Below, in pieces: positions 12,140-22,423 of a DNA stretch of 64,000 nt. Within the stretch, counting starts at the first letter, position 1. Each line of letters begins with the position of its first letter. Position numbers and translations under genes: made by a program. The notes below the pieces were generated by a model that saw nothing but the letters and a program-made list of their open reading frames with translations, was not told the DNA's origin and ran no database searches. The stretch comes from Prinsepia uniflora (lineage: Eukaryota; Streptophyta; Magnoliopsida; Rosales; Rosaceae). The stretch is taken from contig CM064873.1 of assembly GCA_032719365.1 (NCBI GenBank), positions 41,889,742-41,953,741 on the forward strand. Direction: 5' to 3'.

Positions 12140-14613
12140 TGACAGAACCCGCCCCGATTCTCTCTAGGACCACATGGGGACGTGCCCTGCTCCTGTCTGA
12201 CACCCAAAATAATGTTTCAATTTTAACCTTAAACGTTCAAATGCATAGAAACCAAATTAAAGTTTTACATCAAATCCGAAATAACCAGATGTCAGACAAG
12301 GGATGAAATCCAAAACTACAAGTTGCGAGCACGACTCTAACATAAACCTGCGGGTAAAATCACCCAACAGGGATTCAGGTACGCAGAAGTAGATCTATGC
12401 CTCAGCCTCAGGTTCCTCCTCAACCTCAGTAGCACGACCTGGTGGGGTTACCAAAACAATAAGGGTGAGTGGGCCGAAACTCAAGTTTATAAAATCGTTT
12501 AGTAAGTAAAAGATATAATTTACCCCTCCGTTTTCCAAACATGCATGCAGATCGCATTTAAAACCATAAATCATATAATATGAACCATAAGAAATGTAAT
12601 AAAATCATAAGATAAATTTTAGCTACTGCACTATACGTTCCGATCCTGACATCCCAGATGCCTGACGTCCCTGACGTCCCTCGCAGGCAATGCACTATGA
12701 CCACTCCAGGGTACCACATCCGGAGGAGACAGTATCATAAGAATGGATCTATACAGTGCAGTACCAAATACATTTTATCGATATCCACATGCAAAACATA
12801 TATATACATAGATAAAATCCAAACCGATCTTTAAGTTTCATCAGACGGGTCTCAAGCCCAAATACCGTGAAACGTGCCATAACCATAATTTTAATATCAT
12901 CAAAACCGTTTCTTGATTCCAGCATGTGAACTTATAAGTAAATCGGAAAACATTTAAGCATGCAAGGGTTTAATGAAATCGGGCCCACTTACAGTACGAT
13001 CCCGCGGTGAACCTGCGCGTACGAACTTGTACCGGGATTATCGTACAATTCATGTCAGTCCAAATCACACGTAAGGGTCACTACAAGTCTTAACTATTTA
13101 ACCAAAAAGACCGTAACAGAAACCGGCTCTAGGAACCCGTCTAACACGTTTCCCGAGACAACCGGCCCTAGACTGACCCCCCCTAACAATCCCAGATCAA
13201 CATGGTTAATTCACCAAAAATGTTCAGAATAATGAGAGGAACAAAAGTCATGTTGATCGTTATCAGAGATAAGCCCCAACGAGCCCTCACGCGCCGCCCA
13301 AAGTGGATGAGCGTGAAAGTCACGCGCCTGACACTGTAGCTGCTACAGTGTCACCCTCTTCACCCGATAGCCCTGCTATTCGGACCTTCAGCCCGCGATA
13401 TGACCCGGGCAATTAACCCTGAATTTCAACTCGATTTCAATCCAACTTGATCCTAACATGTTACTTACACATCAAATTTAAGTTCTGAGTCATTAATCAA
13501 CCTCGACAAGTCCCCAATCGACCTATCGACCCGTGATCAACCAATCGGGTCAATCACCAGAACTCACTGGTTTCTAAACCAAAATCAAATTAACCTCCCA
13601 GTAAGCTTCCTAAGGCTAAAACGAACTAAAACAAATGATCAATTTACCAAGGTATTACCTGTAAGTGATCGTCCAAATCTCTGCAACTCCACTGAAACAG
13701 AAACCTCAGTTCCAGTCCAACAGTGGCTGGTTCCTCTTGAATTTGATATGGCTAAGTTCCAATTGCTCCCAGAAAGCTAAACCAAGCCTTGGTTTGGCCC
13801 AACGAGCACCAGAAATCAAAAACCCGATTTCCATCCAAATTTTTCCGAAATGGTTTCTCTCTGGTTCCTCACCTATTCTCAGTTCTCTCAATGGCAGAGT
13901 GATGCTCACACACATTCTAATCAATTTTAAACAACCTAAGCCATCCCAGAGGCTCGTTGAAGTCCAATCTGTCCACTGAGATTGTTCCCCGAAAAGCTTC
14001 GATCCAGAATTAAAAATGGTGTCCACTGATGAAGAGTTACTCAGCCCACTCCGAAATGCTTAGTTAATTCTCCCCTTTCTAGTTCATCACAGCCTAAAAT
14101 TATTAAGATTGCACAGAAACACCGCACACGGTGGTGCAGCCGCTGCCCCCACGGTTTGCTACAGTAACCAGGGCAAAATGACCAAAATGCCCCTGGTCCA
14201 ATAATTACCAAAACGCCCTTCACTTTCTAGACCCGTATCTCAACCATACGAAGTCCGATTTTGGCGTGCCGCCTGTCTACGGACTCAGGGCATCGAGACC
14301 TACCTAACGGTCCTTGTGTCATGTGAAAATTAGTTGCCAAACGAAAAGTCAACATTTTCGCCCCTAAAGTCCAAATTATGGTAATGCCCCTGAACTTCCG
14401 ATAGTCATAACTTCTTCCCTGAGCGTCTGAATTGGACGTGCCACCTGTCTATGGACTCGTGACGTCCCGAACTACGTCATGGTCATTTGTCAAAGTCCAG
14501 TTGACCCACAAATCAAAAAGTCAACAATTTGGCCATACCATTCACAAGGGTAAAAACGTCAATTCATACATTAAATTACAATATTAAAATCCTCGAATTT
14601 CCGGGGTGTTACA
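12140..14613 (-). mobile_element. Solo LTR F (2,474 bp), nested in E
   Basis: The left end is TGACAGAACCCGCCCC and the right end GGGGTGTTACA, flanked by target duplication aggca (12135-12139 and 14614-14618). It is the same family as O (shared stretches after the terminal stem, around 12210-12300 and 53540-53640). It carries a variant cassette (12439-12994). Reading on the minus strand, the donor side is CTGTAAGTGGGCCC and the partner is GGCCCACTCAC, so GGAC:GTCC of other families is replaced by GGGCC:GGCCC on both sides. The terminal stem GTCTGACA...TGTCAGAC here spans a loop of roughly 95 nt. GC module at about 13270-13345. No coding sequence is credible. Confidence 0.92.
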
Positions 14614-15284
14614 AGGCATGTGGTATCTCGGTCTCTGCTATAGTCCACATCCGATGTCAACCTGAAGGGCAGTCAAAACATTAAAAGCTGTGAGTGGAAA
14701 AAACAAGAGTTTATAAAAACATTTCATAAGAAGACATTTGTACCCTTCACTAAAAATCATGCATGCATTCGAAAACCATTTATCCGAAATAAACGATATG
14801 TGGGAACTAAGCCCAAAACCAAGGTTGAAAGAACCATAATGAAAACGACTATACAGGCCACTGCCCAAATCCACAAGTGACTCAGCCCAAATCATAAGAA
14901 AACAACCATACGGGCTACTGCCCAAAACCTGTGTAAACACACATCATATATCATATCATATATCTCATAATGACAGGACCGCCCCGAAAGGGGCATCGAT
15001 AACCGTGCCTGGTCCTGCTCCCGTCTGGAAAGATGACTGAAAAACCCAAGTTACCCTCAGTGCTTGCCAAACCAGGGATAGCCACACGTATTTACTCATG
15101 CCTCCGCCCCACGTACAACCTCGAACAACGCGCCACGACCCATAACAGGGCCACAGCCCAAAACCACAAAATCCAAATCCAAATATACGACATCAACCAA
15201 TCCATTAACCATATAAACCGGGCCACTACCGAACACACCCAATCATCCGAGAATATCAATGATTCATAATCAATCAGTTTGCTG

Positions 15285-15590
15285 GATATCAAGTGCGCCC
15301 GAGTCTTTAAACTCAAAACCATGCGCATTATCAGGCCTTCCCGGGATTTCAACGAGTCTTTAAACTCAAAACAGAATCAATAGGCCTCGGGGGTATCACA
15401 ATAACCGAGTCTTTAAACTCACGAGTCTTTAAACTCAATAAGGGCCCTCCCCCGTCATCAATTAACCGAGTCTTTAAACTCAAAACGTGCTCCAGCAATA
15501 GCACCGGGTTTTTAAACCCATAACAGTTTTCAAACACAACCACGGGTCTTCAAACCCAAAGCAGTTTTCAGTGGGTCTTTAAACCCCAAA
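15285..15590 (-). repeat. GAGTCTTTAAACTC dyad array (LTR G)
   Basis: About eight copies of GAGTCTTTAAACTC or GGGTCTTTAAACCC (one GGGTTTTTAAACCC), some adjacent (cactcacgagtc...). Both arms change together between GAGT/ACTC and GGGT/ACCC. Identical arrays occur in K (39045-39290, 45345-45575), L (36150-36340) and P (55925-56150), and in sense orientation in A (3985-4245). Confidence 0.8.
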
Positions 15591-16259
15591 ACAGTTCATC
15601 AATCACGACCACGTGGGATCCATCCCAAAATCATATTTTTCGCAACAGGACCCATGGTCCGAAATTCCACATTCATTTTCCCCAAATCGTACTTTACAAA
15701 CATAGTCAAATCATCATGAAACACGGGGCATGCAAAAATAGACCAAATCACTTTATTAAATCCTTTTTCATTCCCGAATTCGAATTCGCAATAATGATTC
15801 CGTAAGCCGGCATCCGGAAGCATCATCCCGAACCCAAACCAAGAATTCACTTTAAATTTTCGAAAACCGAAATCCCGTAAATCAAAGTTACTTTTATGCC
15901 CCGAGCATTAAGCCCGAAATCACCTTTTTCAAATCCAATTAAATTCTTAGGAATCCCTTCTTCCTCAAATTTCATTTCCAACACATCGAAACCATAATCA
16001 TAATCACCAAAATCACGATCCAATCAGAATATACTCAAAACCCATTTTTAAAATCCTCAAATTCAAACATCAACAGTGATCAAATCACAATAACTCGAAA
16101 TCTCGTAAAACGTGCAAATCCGGAACGTTCTTGAAAAACGTGTCAAAATCGTAGGTCACACCCGCAAATCATAAACAACCTTCTTAAATCATTTTATACC
16201 CATTTCATATAACTTCTTTCATTAAACCATCATTAAGCATAAAAGTAACCATAGTCTCG

Positions 16260-16365
16260 AAATACGTGTAAATACGGAAATCGAATACGGATAAATACGG
16301 AAATCGAATACGGATAAATACATATAAATACGGAAATCGAATACGGATAAATACGGAAATCGAAA
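16260..16365. repeat. Short minisatellite in LTR G
   Basis: About four to five tandem copies of a 22-23-bp unit (ATACGGAAATCGAATACGG followed by ataa), with one variant containing atacatataa. The corresponding place in K (about 39,990-40,045 and 46,290-46,340) has only one or two units, so this is a local expansion. Confidence 0.85.
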
Positions 16366-18715
16366 TCAATCACAACTTATAGTCATAATCATAAAAATCA
16401 TAGAAATAATTTATGCATGCATTAAATTTTGAAAGCAACATCCACTCACACACCGTCCAATAGGGCTCGGTTTTACGCCGCATGCGGTGCCGTAATTCCC
16501 GATAATTTTCCGGGAATTAATCATTAATTACAAACGTAATAGAAATCTTCGGACCCTCGGAACCACATCGAAACGGTGTCCGATAAGTTCGAAACCAACG
16601 TTAAAATGTTCGTTACGTTGTATAGGATAAAAGTCGTGTTGAACTCACCTTGAAATTCGGGTCCACGCGCCCTCACGCGCCGCCGTGAGTGGCTGCGCGT
16701 GAGCCCACGCGCCTGCTACAGTACTGCACAGTCGTCGTCCCTACCCGGCTAGCAGGTAAATGGGCCATTTCACCCGCACCTCGACCCGATTCGATCCTTG
16801 CGTTAAACCATCTAATTTATTCAATTGATCCCTCAAGTAGACTCGAAATACACTCCATTAAGGGTCTGTATAAATTAATCCACTCGACACGTCCTAAAAC
16901 CAACATAATTGAACTCGAGTCGAACTCGGAGTTCATCGTCCCAGTTCAACAGACCGTCACTGTTTCCCTCAATTAATTGGTTAGGGAGCATCACAGACTT
17001 ACCTTGAGGGTGATTTTGAAATCAATTTTGCAAGGGCTTACCGCCAATTGCACGAACACAAGCTCCTGTTTTCCTGAAATTCGTCGAGTCTGAACATGGC
17101 TCTGCGAGCTTCGAACGTCAACTTCCTTGACTTCGATCGACTAAAGAAGGTCCCATAAAGCCCATTCGATCCTAATTGGACTTTGGGCTGGCCTAAAACT
17201 GGTCTTCGAATTTGAAATTTCCCAGGGACAGTTCCCGGGTTCTGGGTGTATTGTCACTCAGCGACTCCGCTGCACCTCACCATTGGACTCTGAACACTCA
17301 CTCACACCGCCTCGACTCACCCCTGGCTTGTTCTAATAGAAGGATAACCAACCTGCTCTCACGCTCTGTTTTTTCCCCTCAGAGACGCCCACACTGTTAT
17401 GAGTCCACCAGCCCGCATTGTGTACTCTCAGACCCAAATATCAGTGCCCTCACACCCTCGGAGCTCAGGCACAAGCACTACTTGATCACCCACTGAACAA
17501 TTCGACTCTGCCTCTCTATGTCCCTGCTCAGCTGTCCCTGCTTTTCAGTATCGACAAACTCAGCCCGTGCACTGCCTGCCTCCCACGCAGGGCAAAACTC
17601 AGTCTCCCCGTGCACTGATCACGCCACTAGTTAGCAAAACAACTCAAAACACTCACTCCCACACCTGACTAGAATCGAAATGCTCCCCCACGTCTCTGCT
17701 TCATGCCTGAAACCAACACCCGTGCTAAGAACCCACCAGTGCACCAGTTTCAAACACACCTACAATTGTTTAATTTTCCCCATCCCAGTACACGATCTCG
17801 AGCCATTAATCCTTCATTTCTTAGTGACAAATGTCACTGATTTGCTAAACAATCCTCTTTAAAAACTGCACTCATAGCACGGTTGCACAGTCCCTGTTTT
17901 TCACGGTGGTGAACAGTAACCACCGTGTAAATGACCAAAATGCCCTCAGTTGGCAAATTACCAAATTGCCCTCACCTTCCGTGACCCGTAACTTGGTCAT
18001 CCGATGTCCGCTTCAAGCGTGCCGCCCGTCATTGTACTCGGGGCATCAAGAGCTTCCTAACGGTCCTTGGCCCTCGCCCATCGGACCTCCCGATCAAAAA
18101 GTCAACATTTTCCCCTATTTCGTCTAAATTACGGAAATGCCCCTGAACTTCCGCACGTCATAACTTTCACCCTGTTAGTCCGAATTGGACGTGCCGCCTG
18201 CCTATGAACTCGTGACATCCCAAACTACGTCACGGTCATCGGGAAAGGTCCATTTGACCGGCCGAATAAAAAGTCAACGTTTTACCCACAACTAGGGGCA
18301 AAACGGTCATTTGCCACGTTCGTCCGATTCCACCCAACTAATCACCAGTTGACCCCCATTAATCATGGTTAGTTACTGATCCAATCCCGAATTCCGGGAT
18401 GGTTCGTTACACATAAAGCATACATCATATATACATATAATTCACACAACCAATCCTGTCACGGTTACCAAAGATACGCGCGTGCTACCCAGGTCTCAAT
18501 CCGAGTCTTCTCAAAGTCAAGATCAATGTTCGCAGACCACTGACCCTACCCGAGGTAATAGTAATCATAGCCTTCCTGAGAGTAAGGAACCCAACTGTGG
18601 GGTGACTCCACTCAGTCGGTGCTCAGTGACTACTACGAGGTCCACCCAGGCCAACGACCCTCCCCGGAGGAGATAATAGAAGTAAAGGAAGGTATATGAA
18701 TACATATATATACAT

Positions 18716-18912
18716 AACATAAACATTCATGTCCGGTTCCCTTGAACCGTCATGATCCATAACATCCATTAACTAGGGTTCATGCCGGTTCCCCTAAACC
18801 GTCATGAACTAGAATGACTTGACAAAGGTTCATGCCGGTTCCCATAAACCGTCATGAACCACAATGACATTTCCAGAGTTCATGCCGGTTCCCGTAAACC
18901 GTCATGAACTTG
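18716..18912 (-). repeat. Large covarying hairpins, four copies (LTR E)
   Basis: Four copies of a unit that reads GGTTCATG-(c)-CGGTT...GGGAACCGTCATGAAC in plus orientation. Outer arms GTTCATG/CATGAAC and inner arms CGGTT/AACCG are separated by a single mismatch, giving a roughly 13-bp stem. The same unit occurs in C, I and Q. Smaller dyads (GGGT...ACCC, GGGCAC...GTGCCC) continue to about 19050. Confidence 0.75.
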
Positions 18913-19576
18913 GAAATCCATCTAGGGTCCCTGACCCGAAATCGTAAACCGTAAAATAACTGGGTCTCGTGCCTGAACATATGACATCAGCTGGGCACCG
19001 TGCCCGATATCTAAGGTCATATGCCCGAGACAAAACCAAATGGGTCTCATACCCGAGTTTATCCTTTTGAAATCCCAAACCATTTCATTTAGACCGATAA
19101 AGAAATACCGACCTGTATAGGCACCGTATAGGGCCGAAACCTTGAAATACGTGCCTATAAGTAACCACACATCCAAATGCACTCATGGCATCACAAACAA
19201 GTATTTAAAACATATAATAAACATTTATGCATGCACCAATTTAGAAAACAAGGTCCACTCACAGACCGTTCGAGCTACCGCCTCGATTTACGTTCCATAG
19301 GCTCTCCCGAGCTGATCACCATCACCGGGACTCCCAAACCTGTCAAAATTTTAATAGAAGGTTACTGCTCACGACACTAAAAGGTCGTAAACACTGTCAT
19401 CGTCTTCAACCTCCAGCTTACTGCTCACGACACTGTTCATTCATCTTCACTGTAACGACCCGTCCCGAATATCGGGATTTAATGATATTTAATTGTGATT
19501 TACTAATCTGGGATTAGTTGAGCGTTTCGGACGAATGGTGCAAAATGACCGTTTTGCCCCTGGGTGTGGGCAAAAC

Positions 19577-19885
19577 GTTGACTTTTATTTCGGATGGTCA
19601 AATGGACTTTGACCGATGACCGTGACGTAGTTCGGGACGTCACGAGTTCATAGACAGGTGGCACGTTCGATTCCGACGTTCGTGGTGAAAGTTATGATGT
19701 ACGGAAGTCCAGGGGCATTTTCGTAATTTGGACGATATAAAGGGAAATGTTGACTTTTTGACCGGGATGTCCGATGGCCGAGGGCCAAGGACCGTTACGT
19801 AGGTTTCGTCGATGCGAATCCAACGACAGGCGGCACGCCGAAATCGGACTTCGTACGACGAAGTTATGGTCACGGAATCGGGCTC
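19577..19885 (+). promoter_or_regulatory. Duplicated W-box/TGACG-rich promoter-like region (H 5' LTR; copy in 3' LTR)
   Basis: The first copy contains GTTGACTTTT, GGTCAA, TTTGACC, GTGACGTAG and GACGTCACG, that is, several TTGAC W-boxes in both orientations and TGACG/CGTCA bZIP-type motifs. It is followed by GACAGGTGGCACG and GAAGTTATGA. About 172 bp downstream the order repeats (GTTGACTTTTTGACC, ACGTAGG, GACAGGCGGCACG, GAAGTTATGG). The same arrangement is near the 5' end of every LTR here. W-boxes and TGACG motifs bind WRKY and TGA-bZIP factors in plants. Promoter activity is inferred from position and motif density only. Confidence 0.55.
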
Positions 19886-19954
19886 GGTTAACCGAACGAA
19901 CCGGGAATTAAATGATATTTTAATATGAACAGTACCCGGTGACTGGACACACTT

Positions 19955-19980
19955 GGATGAGTGACAAGTGTCACTCATCC
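19955..19980. promoter_or_regulatory. Conserved 26-bp palindrome GGATGAGTGACA-ag-TGTCACTCATCC
   Basis: Perfect 12-bp arms with a 2-nt centre. Copies at equivalent LTR positions: 847-872 (B), 4962-4987 (C, one change), 26584-26609 (H 3' LTR), 29720-29745 (E), 30971-30996 (I), 58098-58123 (Q) and 61654-61679 (O); a shorter remnant is near 17825 (G). Conservation across families while flanks diverge suggests a binding site or cruciform. It lies about 500-550 bp from the LTR 5' end. Function unknown. Confidence 0.8.
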
Positions 19981-20775
19981 CTTAAAATCAGGCACAAACA
20001 TGGATCCATGATTTTGGGGGAGACCAAATGATGATGTTTTAATATTATTTTATTTAATTATCCTTTTATTTCCCATTAATTCTCTTCTGTTTTCCTTAAC
20101 CGTGTACAACCCAAAACACAAATTCTTTCCACCTTAATCTCCTCTCCATCAGCTGAGCTCGTGAGTGCGAATTGGAGAGAATTCAGAGACGAATTCAGCG
20201 AGGGAAACACGAGGGATTGTGGTTGGCTGTAGAACTGGAATTCGGGTTTTAGAAAATTGGGAGGGAAAATCAAATTGGAAGATTTGAGCCGTGATGATCG
20301 ATTTGAAGCTTGGAAACAGCTTCCTGAGGTGGAGACAAGTGGAACCAGATCAAAAACGAGAAGAATCGAGGCCGAATTGGCTCTGAACGGGTCTGGTAAC
20401 AGAGAGCTTGAGTCGAGGTTGAGTCGTGATCAATGAGTGATCAAACGACGCAATTGATGGAGGGGAAATGTTTCTCTTAGTTCATTGAAGCTTACTGGTG
20501 GATCAATTGAACGAAATCGTGAAGGTTTGATGATTTTCGAAGGATGAACAATGGCCGGAGCTCCTTCGAATGATCAACTGTGATCGTGGGGTTATAGGTA
20601 ATGTCGTTTGTAATTAAGTCCATAGACCTCTAATTAGACTTGTAACTAAGCCGTGTGAATGTTCAATTGAAGGATTTAACGTCGAATTGGTAGGATTTGA
20701 ACCGGGTCTGCTCGAGGGTTAAACGACCCGTTTTACAGACAAACGGGTGAGAGGGATGACTGTGCGGGTTACTGT

Positions 20776-20832
20776 AGCAGGCGCGTGGCTTCCACGCGCA
20801 GCCGCTTGCGGTGGCGCGTGGGGGCGCGTGAG
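20776..20832 (+). repeat. GC-rich hairpin module CTGTAGC-GGCGCGTG-CACGCGCAGCC
   Basis: The order is CTGTAGCAGGCGCGTGG, CCACGCGCAGCC, GCTTGCGGTGGCGCGTG, GGGGCGCGTG. CGCGTGG...CCACGCG forms a compact hairpin and the downstream GCGCGTG copies give alternatives. Equivalent modules: about 285-335, 1665-1720, 27405-27461, 31605-31663, 58722-58780 and 63612-63665 (plus orientation); 13270-13345, 16670-16730, 37033-37115, 40420-40485, 46717-46782 and 56897-56955 (minus). It stands out as a GC island in AT-rich LTRs. Confidence 0.8.
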
Positions 20833-21356
20833 TGCGAATCCCGAGGTATGATCAACATGACTTTTACCCTATACATTGTAACGAACATTTTGGAATTGGT
20901 TTCGTGTCGATCGGACACCGTTTCGTTATTGTTCGGGATGTCCGAAGGTTTTAAATCCAATTTAAAAATACTTAAAAATTCGGAAAAATTACGGGACTTG
21001 AATAGGATGTTAATGATGAGGTTAGTGATCCTCTAAATTGATTTGAACAGGATTGGGAGTCCCGGTGATAGTGAGGTGGCCCGGGAAGGCCTATGGCACG
21101 CGTATCGAGGCGCTCGGTTAAACGGTCTGTGAGTGGACATTGGTTTCATAAATTCGATGCATGCATAACTGTTTTATGATTGTTATAATTATGATTAAAT
21201 GATTTACTTTGGATATCGGTGAATTTAAAATGATTTCACGTATTTCGAGGTGAATTACGTATTTGCACGAAAACCGAGGTTTTCTGGATTTGCACCGATT
21301 TCCATAAATGTGGTTAGATATGATTTCATGAAATGGTTACGAACTTGAATAATGTA

Positions 21357-21490
21357 AAGTCGGGCCAGGGGCCCAGTTGAACTATGAAATCGGGCCAGGG
21401 GCCCAGTTAACATGTGGATCGGGCCAGGGGCCCAGTTAACTTGTGAAATCGGGCCAGGGGCCCAGTTGATTTCTACATGTGATTGCGGGT
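21357..21490 (+). repeat. Four-copy GGGCC-agg-GGCCC array (H; second copy about 27985-28115)
   Basis: Four near-identical units of about 32 bp, each with the 13-nt dyad GGGCCAGGGGCCC followed by AGTT(G/A)A. A fifth, diverged dyad (GGGTC-gggGACCC) follows near 21490. It occupies the same cassette position as the hairpin arrays of other families. Confidence 0.9.
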
Positions 21491-21775
21491 CGGGGACCCT
21501 AAAATGGAATTGAATAAATGTTTTCTGGTTTACATTTTATATAGGTTCACATGCTGGAATCTATAAATGGTTTTGATGATATTTCGGTTATGGCACGTTT
21601 CACGGTATTTGGGCATGAGACCCGTTTGATGAAACGTAACGAATGGTCCGGATTTTATCTATGTATACCTATATGTTTTGCATGTGGATATCTATAAAAT
21701 GTATTTGGTACTGCACTGTATAGATCCTTCCATATTATATTGTCTCCTCCGGATGAGGTACCCCGGAGAGGTCAC

Positions 21776-21850
21776 GGACGTCTAGTACGTCCAGCGTCTA
21801 TGACGCTAAGCATCGGGGATGCTGTACCCGAACGGGGTTCGGGGATTGAA
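21776..21850 (+). repeat. Run of four consecutive hairpins (H; second copy about 28403-28478)
   Basis: Adjacent dyads: GGACGT-ctagt-ACGTCC, AGCGTC-tat-GACGCT, GCATC-ggg-GATGC and CCCGAAC-ggg-GTTCGGG. Each stem has its own sequence, so this is not a tandem repeat; what recurs is the fold. Related dyads with TGACGTC and GATGTC are in F (about 12640-12690) and O (about 53980-54150). Confidence 0.75.
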
Positions 21851-22411
21851 CTCGGAAATTGAGACCCGAGTGGCACGCGTAGCCTTGTGATTGTGACCTT
21901 ATTGACGTCAGGGACGTCAGACATCAGGGATGTCGGATTGGAGCGTATAGTGCAGTGGCTAAAATAATGGTTATGGTTTATATTATATGCCTTATGGTTC
22001 CTATTACTGGAATTATGAAATAACTCTTGGATTTACTTTTGGAAATTGGAAACTATGCTTTGGTTTCCGGGCTAAGGCCCTAATGGTTATTTCTAAATAA
22101 ATATGGGATTATTGGTTTTGGTGCATGCATATGATTTTACGGAGGGGCATAAATGTCTTATAAATGTTTTAAACAGACTTGTTTATTTTCGTCCACTCAC
22201 AGCTTTTGTTTTCAATGCCCTTCAGGTTGATTCCGGATACGACTGCAGCAGAGACTTGAGCATCGCACACCTCCTCCATCGATCCTTACGCACTCTGGAA
22301 ACCCTTTTGGGCAATGGCAATCGGTTATCCCTTGTCTGGCGCCTCTTGTCAGACGGGAGCACGTCACATTCCATGGTAATCCCGGGGGGAATTGGGATGG
22401 GTCGTGTCAAG

Positions 22412-22423
22412 TGGTATCAGAGC
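22412..22423 (+). other. Primer binding site (tRNA-iMet) of H
   Basis: TGGTATCAGAGC lies two bases after the 5' LTR end. This is the standard plant LTR-retrotransposon sequence complementary to the 3' end of initiator methionine tRNA. Confidence 0.95.

Larger units (their letters stand above)
14971..18411 (-). mobile_element. Solo LTR G (3,441 bp), nested in E, same family as the LTRs of K
   Basis: Left end TGACAGGACCGCCCC, right end GGTTCGTTACA, target duplication cataa (14966-14970 and 18412-18416). It is collinear with the K LTRs (for example gaaaggggcatcgataacc near the left end and agcccgtgcactgcctgcc near 17560), with one clear exception. About 250 bp around 15140, corresponding to K 44943-45190, is missing. 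That deletion removes the acceptor-like CTGGAGGG and the GTGAGTGGAC and GCATGCAT boxes on this side, leaving only the donor-side box (about 16440). It also carries the GTTTAAAGAC dyad array, a short minisatellite and the GC module (about 16670-16730). No gene. Confidence 0.92.
21129..22225 (+). other. Intron-like cassette, H 5' LTR (1,097 nt; second copy 27758-28853)
   Basis: The donor-like CT|GTGAGTGGAC (GT at 21129) is perfectly complementary over 12 nt to GTCCACTCACAG at 22191-22202. That partner lies just upstream of the pyrimidine-rich acceptor TTTTCAATGCCCTTCAG|G (CAG ends 22225). The CTCAC inside the partner is a good plant branch-point candidate at about 25 nt. GCATGCAT boxes lie just inside both ends. 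The 3' LTR has the same elements (partner at 28819-28830, CAG ending 28853). Splicing is inferred, not shown. Confidence 0.6.
19451..22409 (+). repeat. 5' LTR of H (2,959 bp)
   Basis: Begins TGTAACGACCCGTCCC and ends GGGATGGGTCGTGTCA. Module order: duplicated W-box/TGACG region (19577-19885), palindrome (19955-19980), GC hairpins (20776-20832), GTGTC-gatcg-GACAC dyad (about 20905), donor-like CTGTGAGTGGAC (21127-21138), ATGCATGCAT (21157-21166), GGGCCAGGGGCCC array, GTCTCCTCCGG module with four hairpins (21776-21850), TGCATGCAT (22122-22130), GTCCACTCACAG (22191-22202), acceptor-like CAG (22223-22225), and GTCTG...CAGAC before GGGAGCA. Confidence 0.95.
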
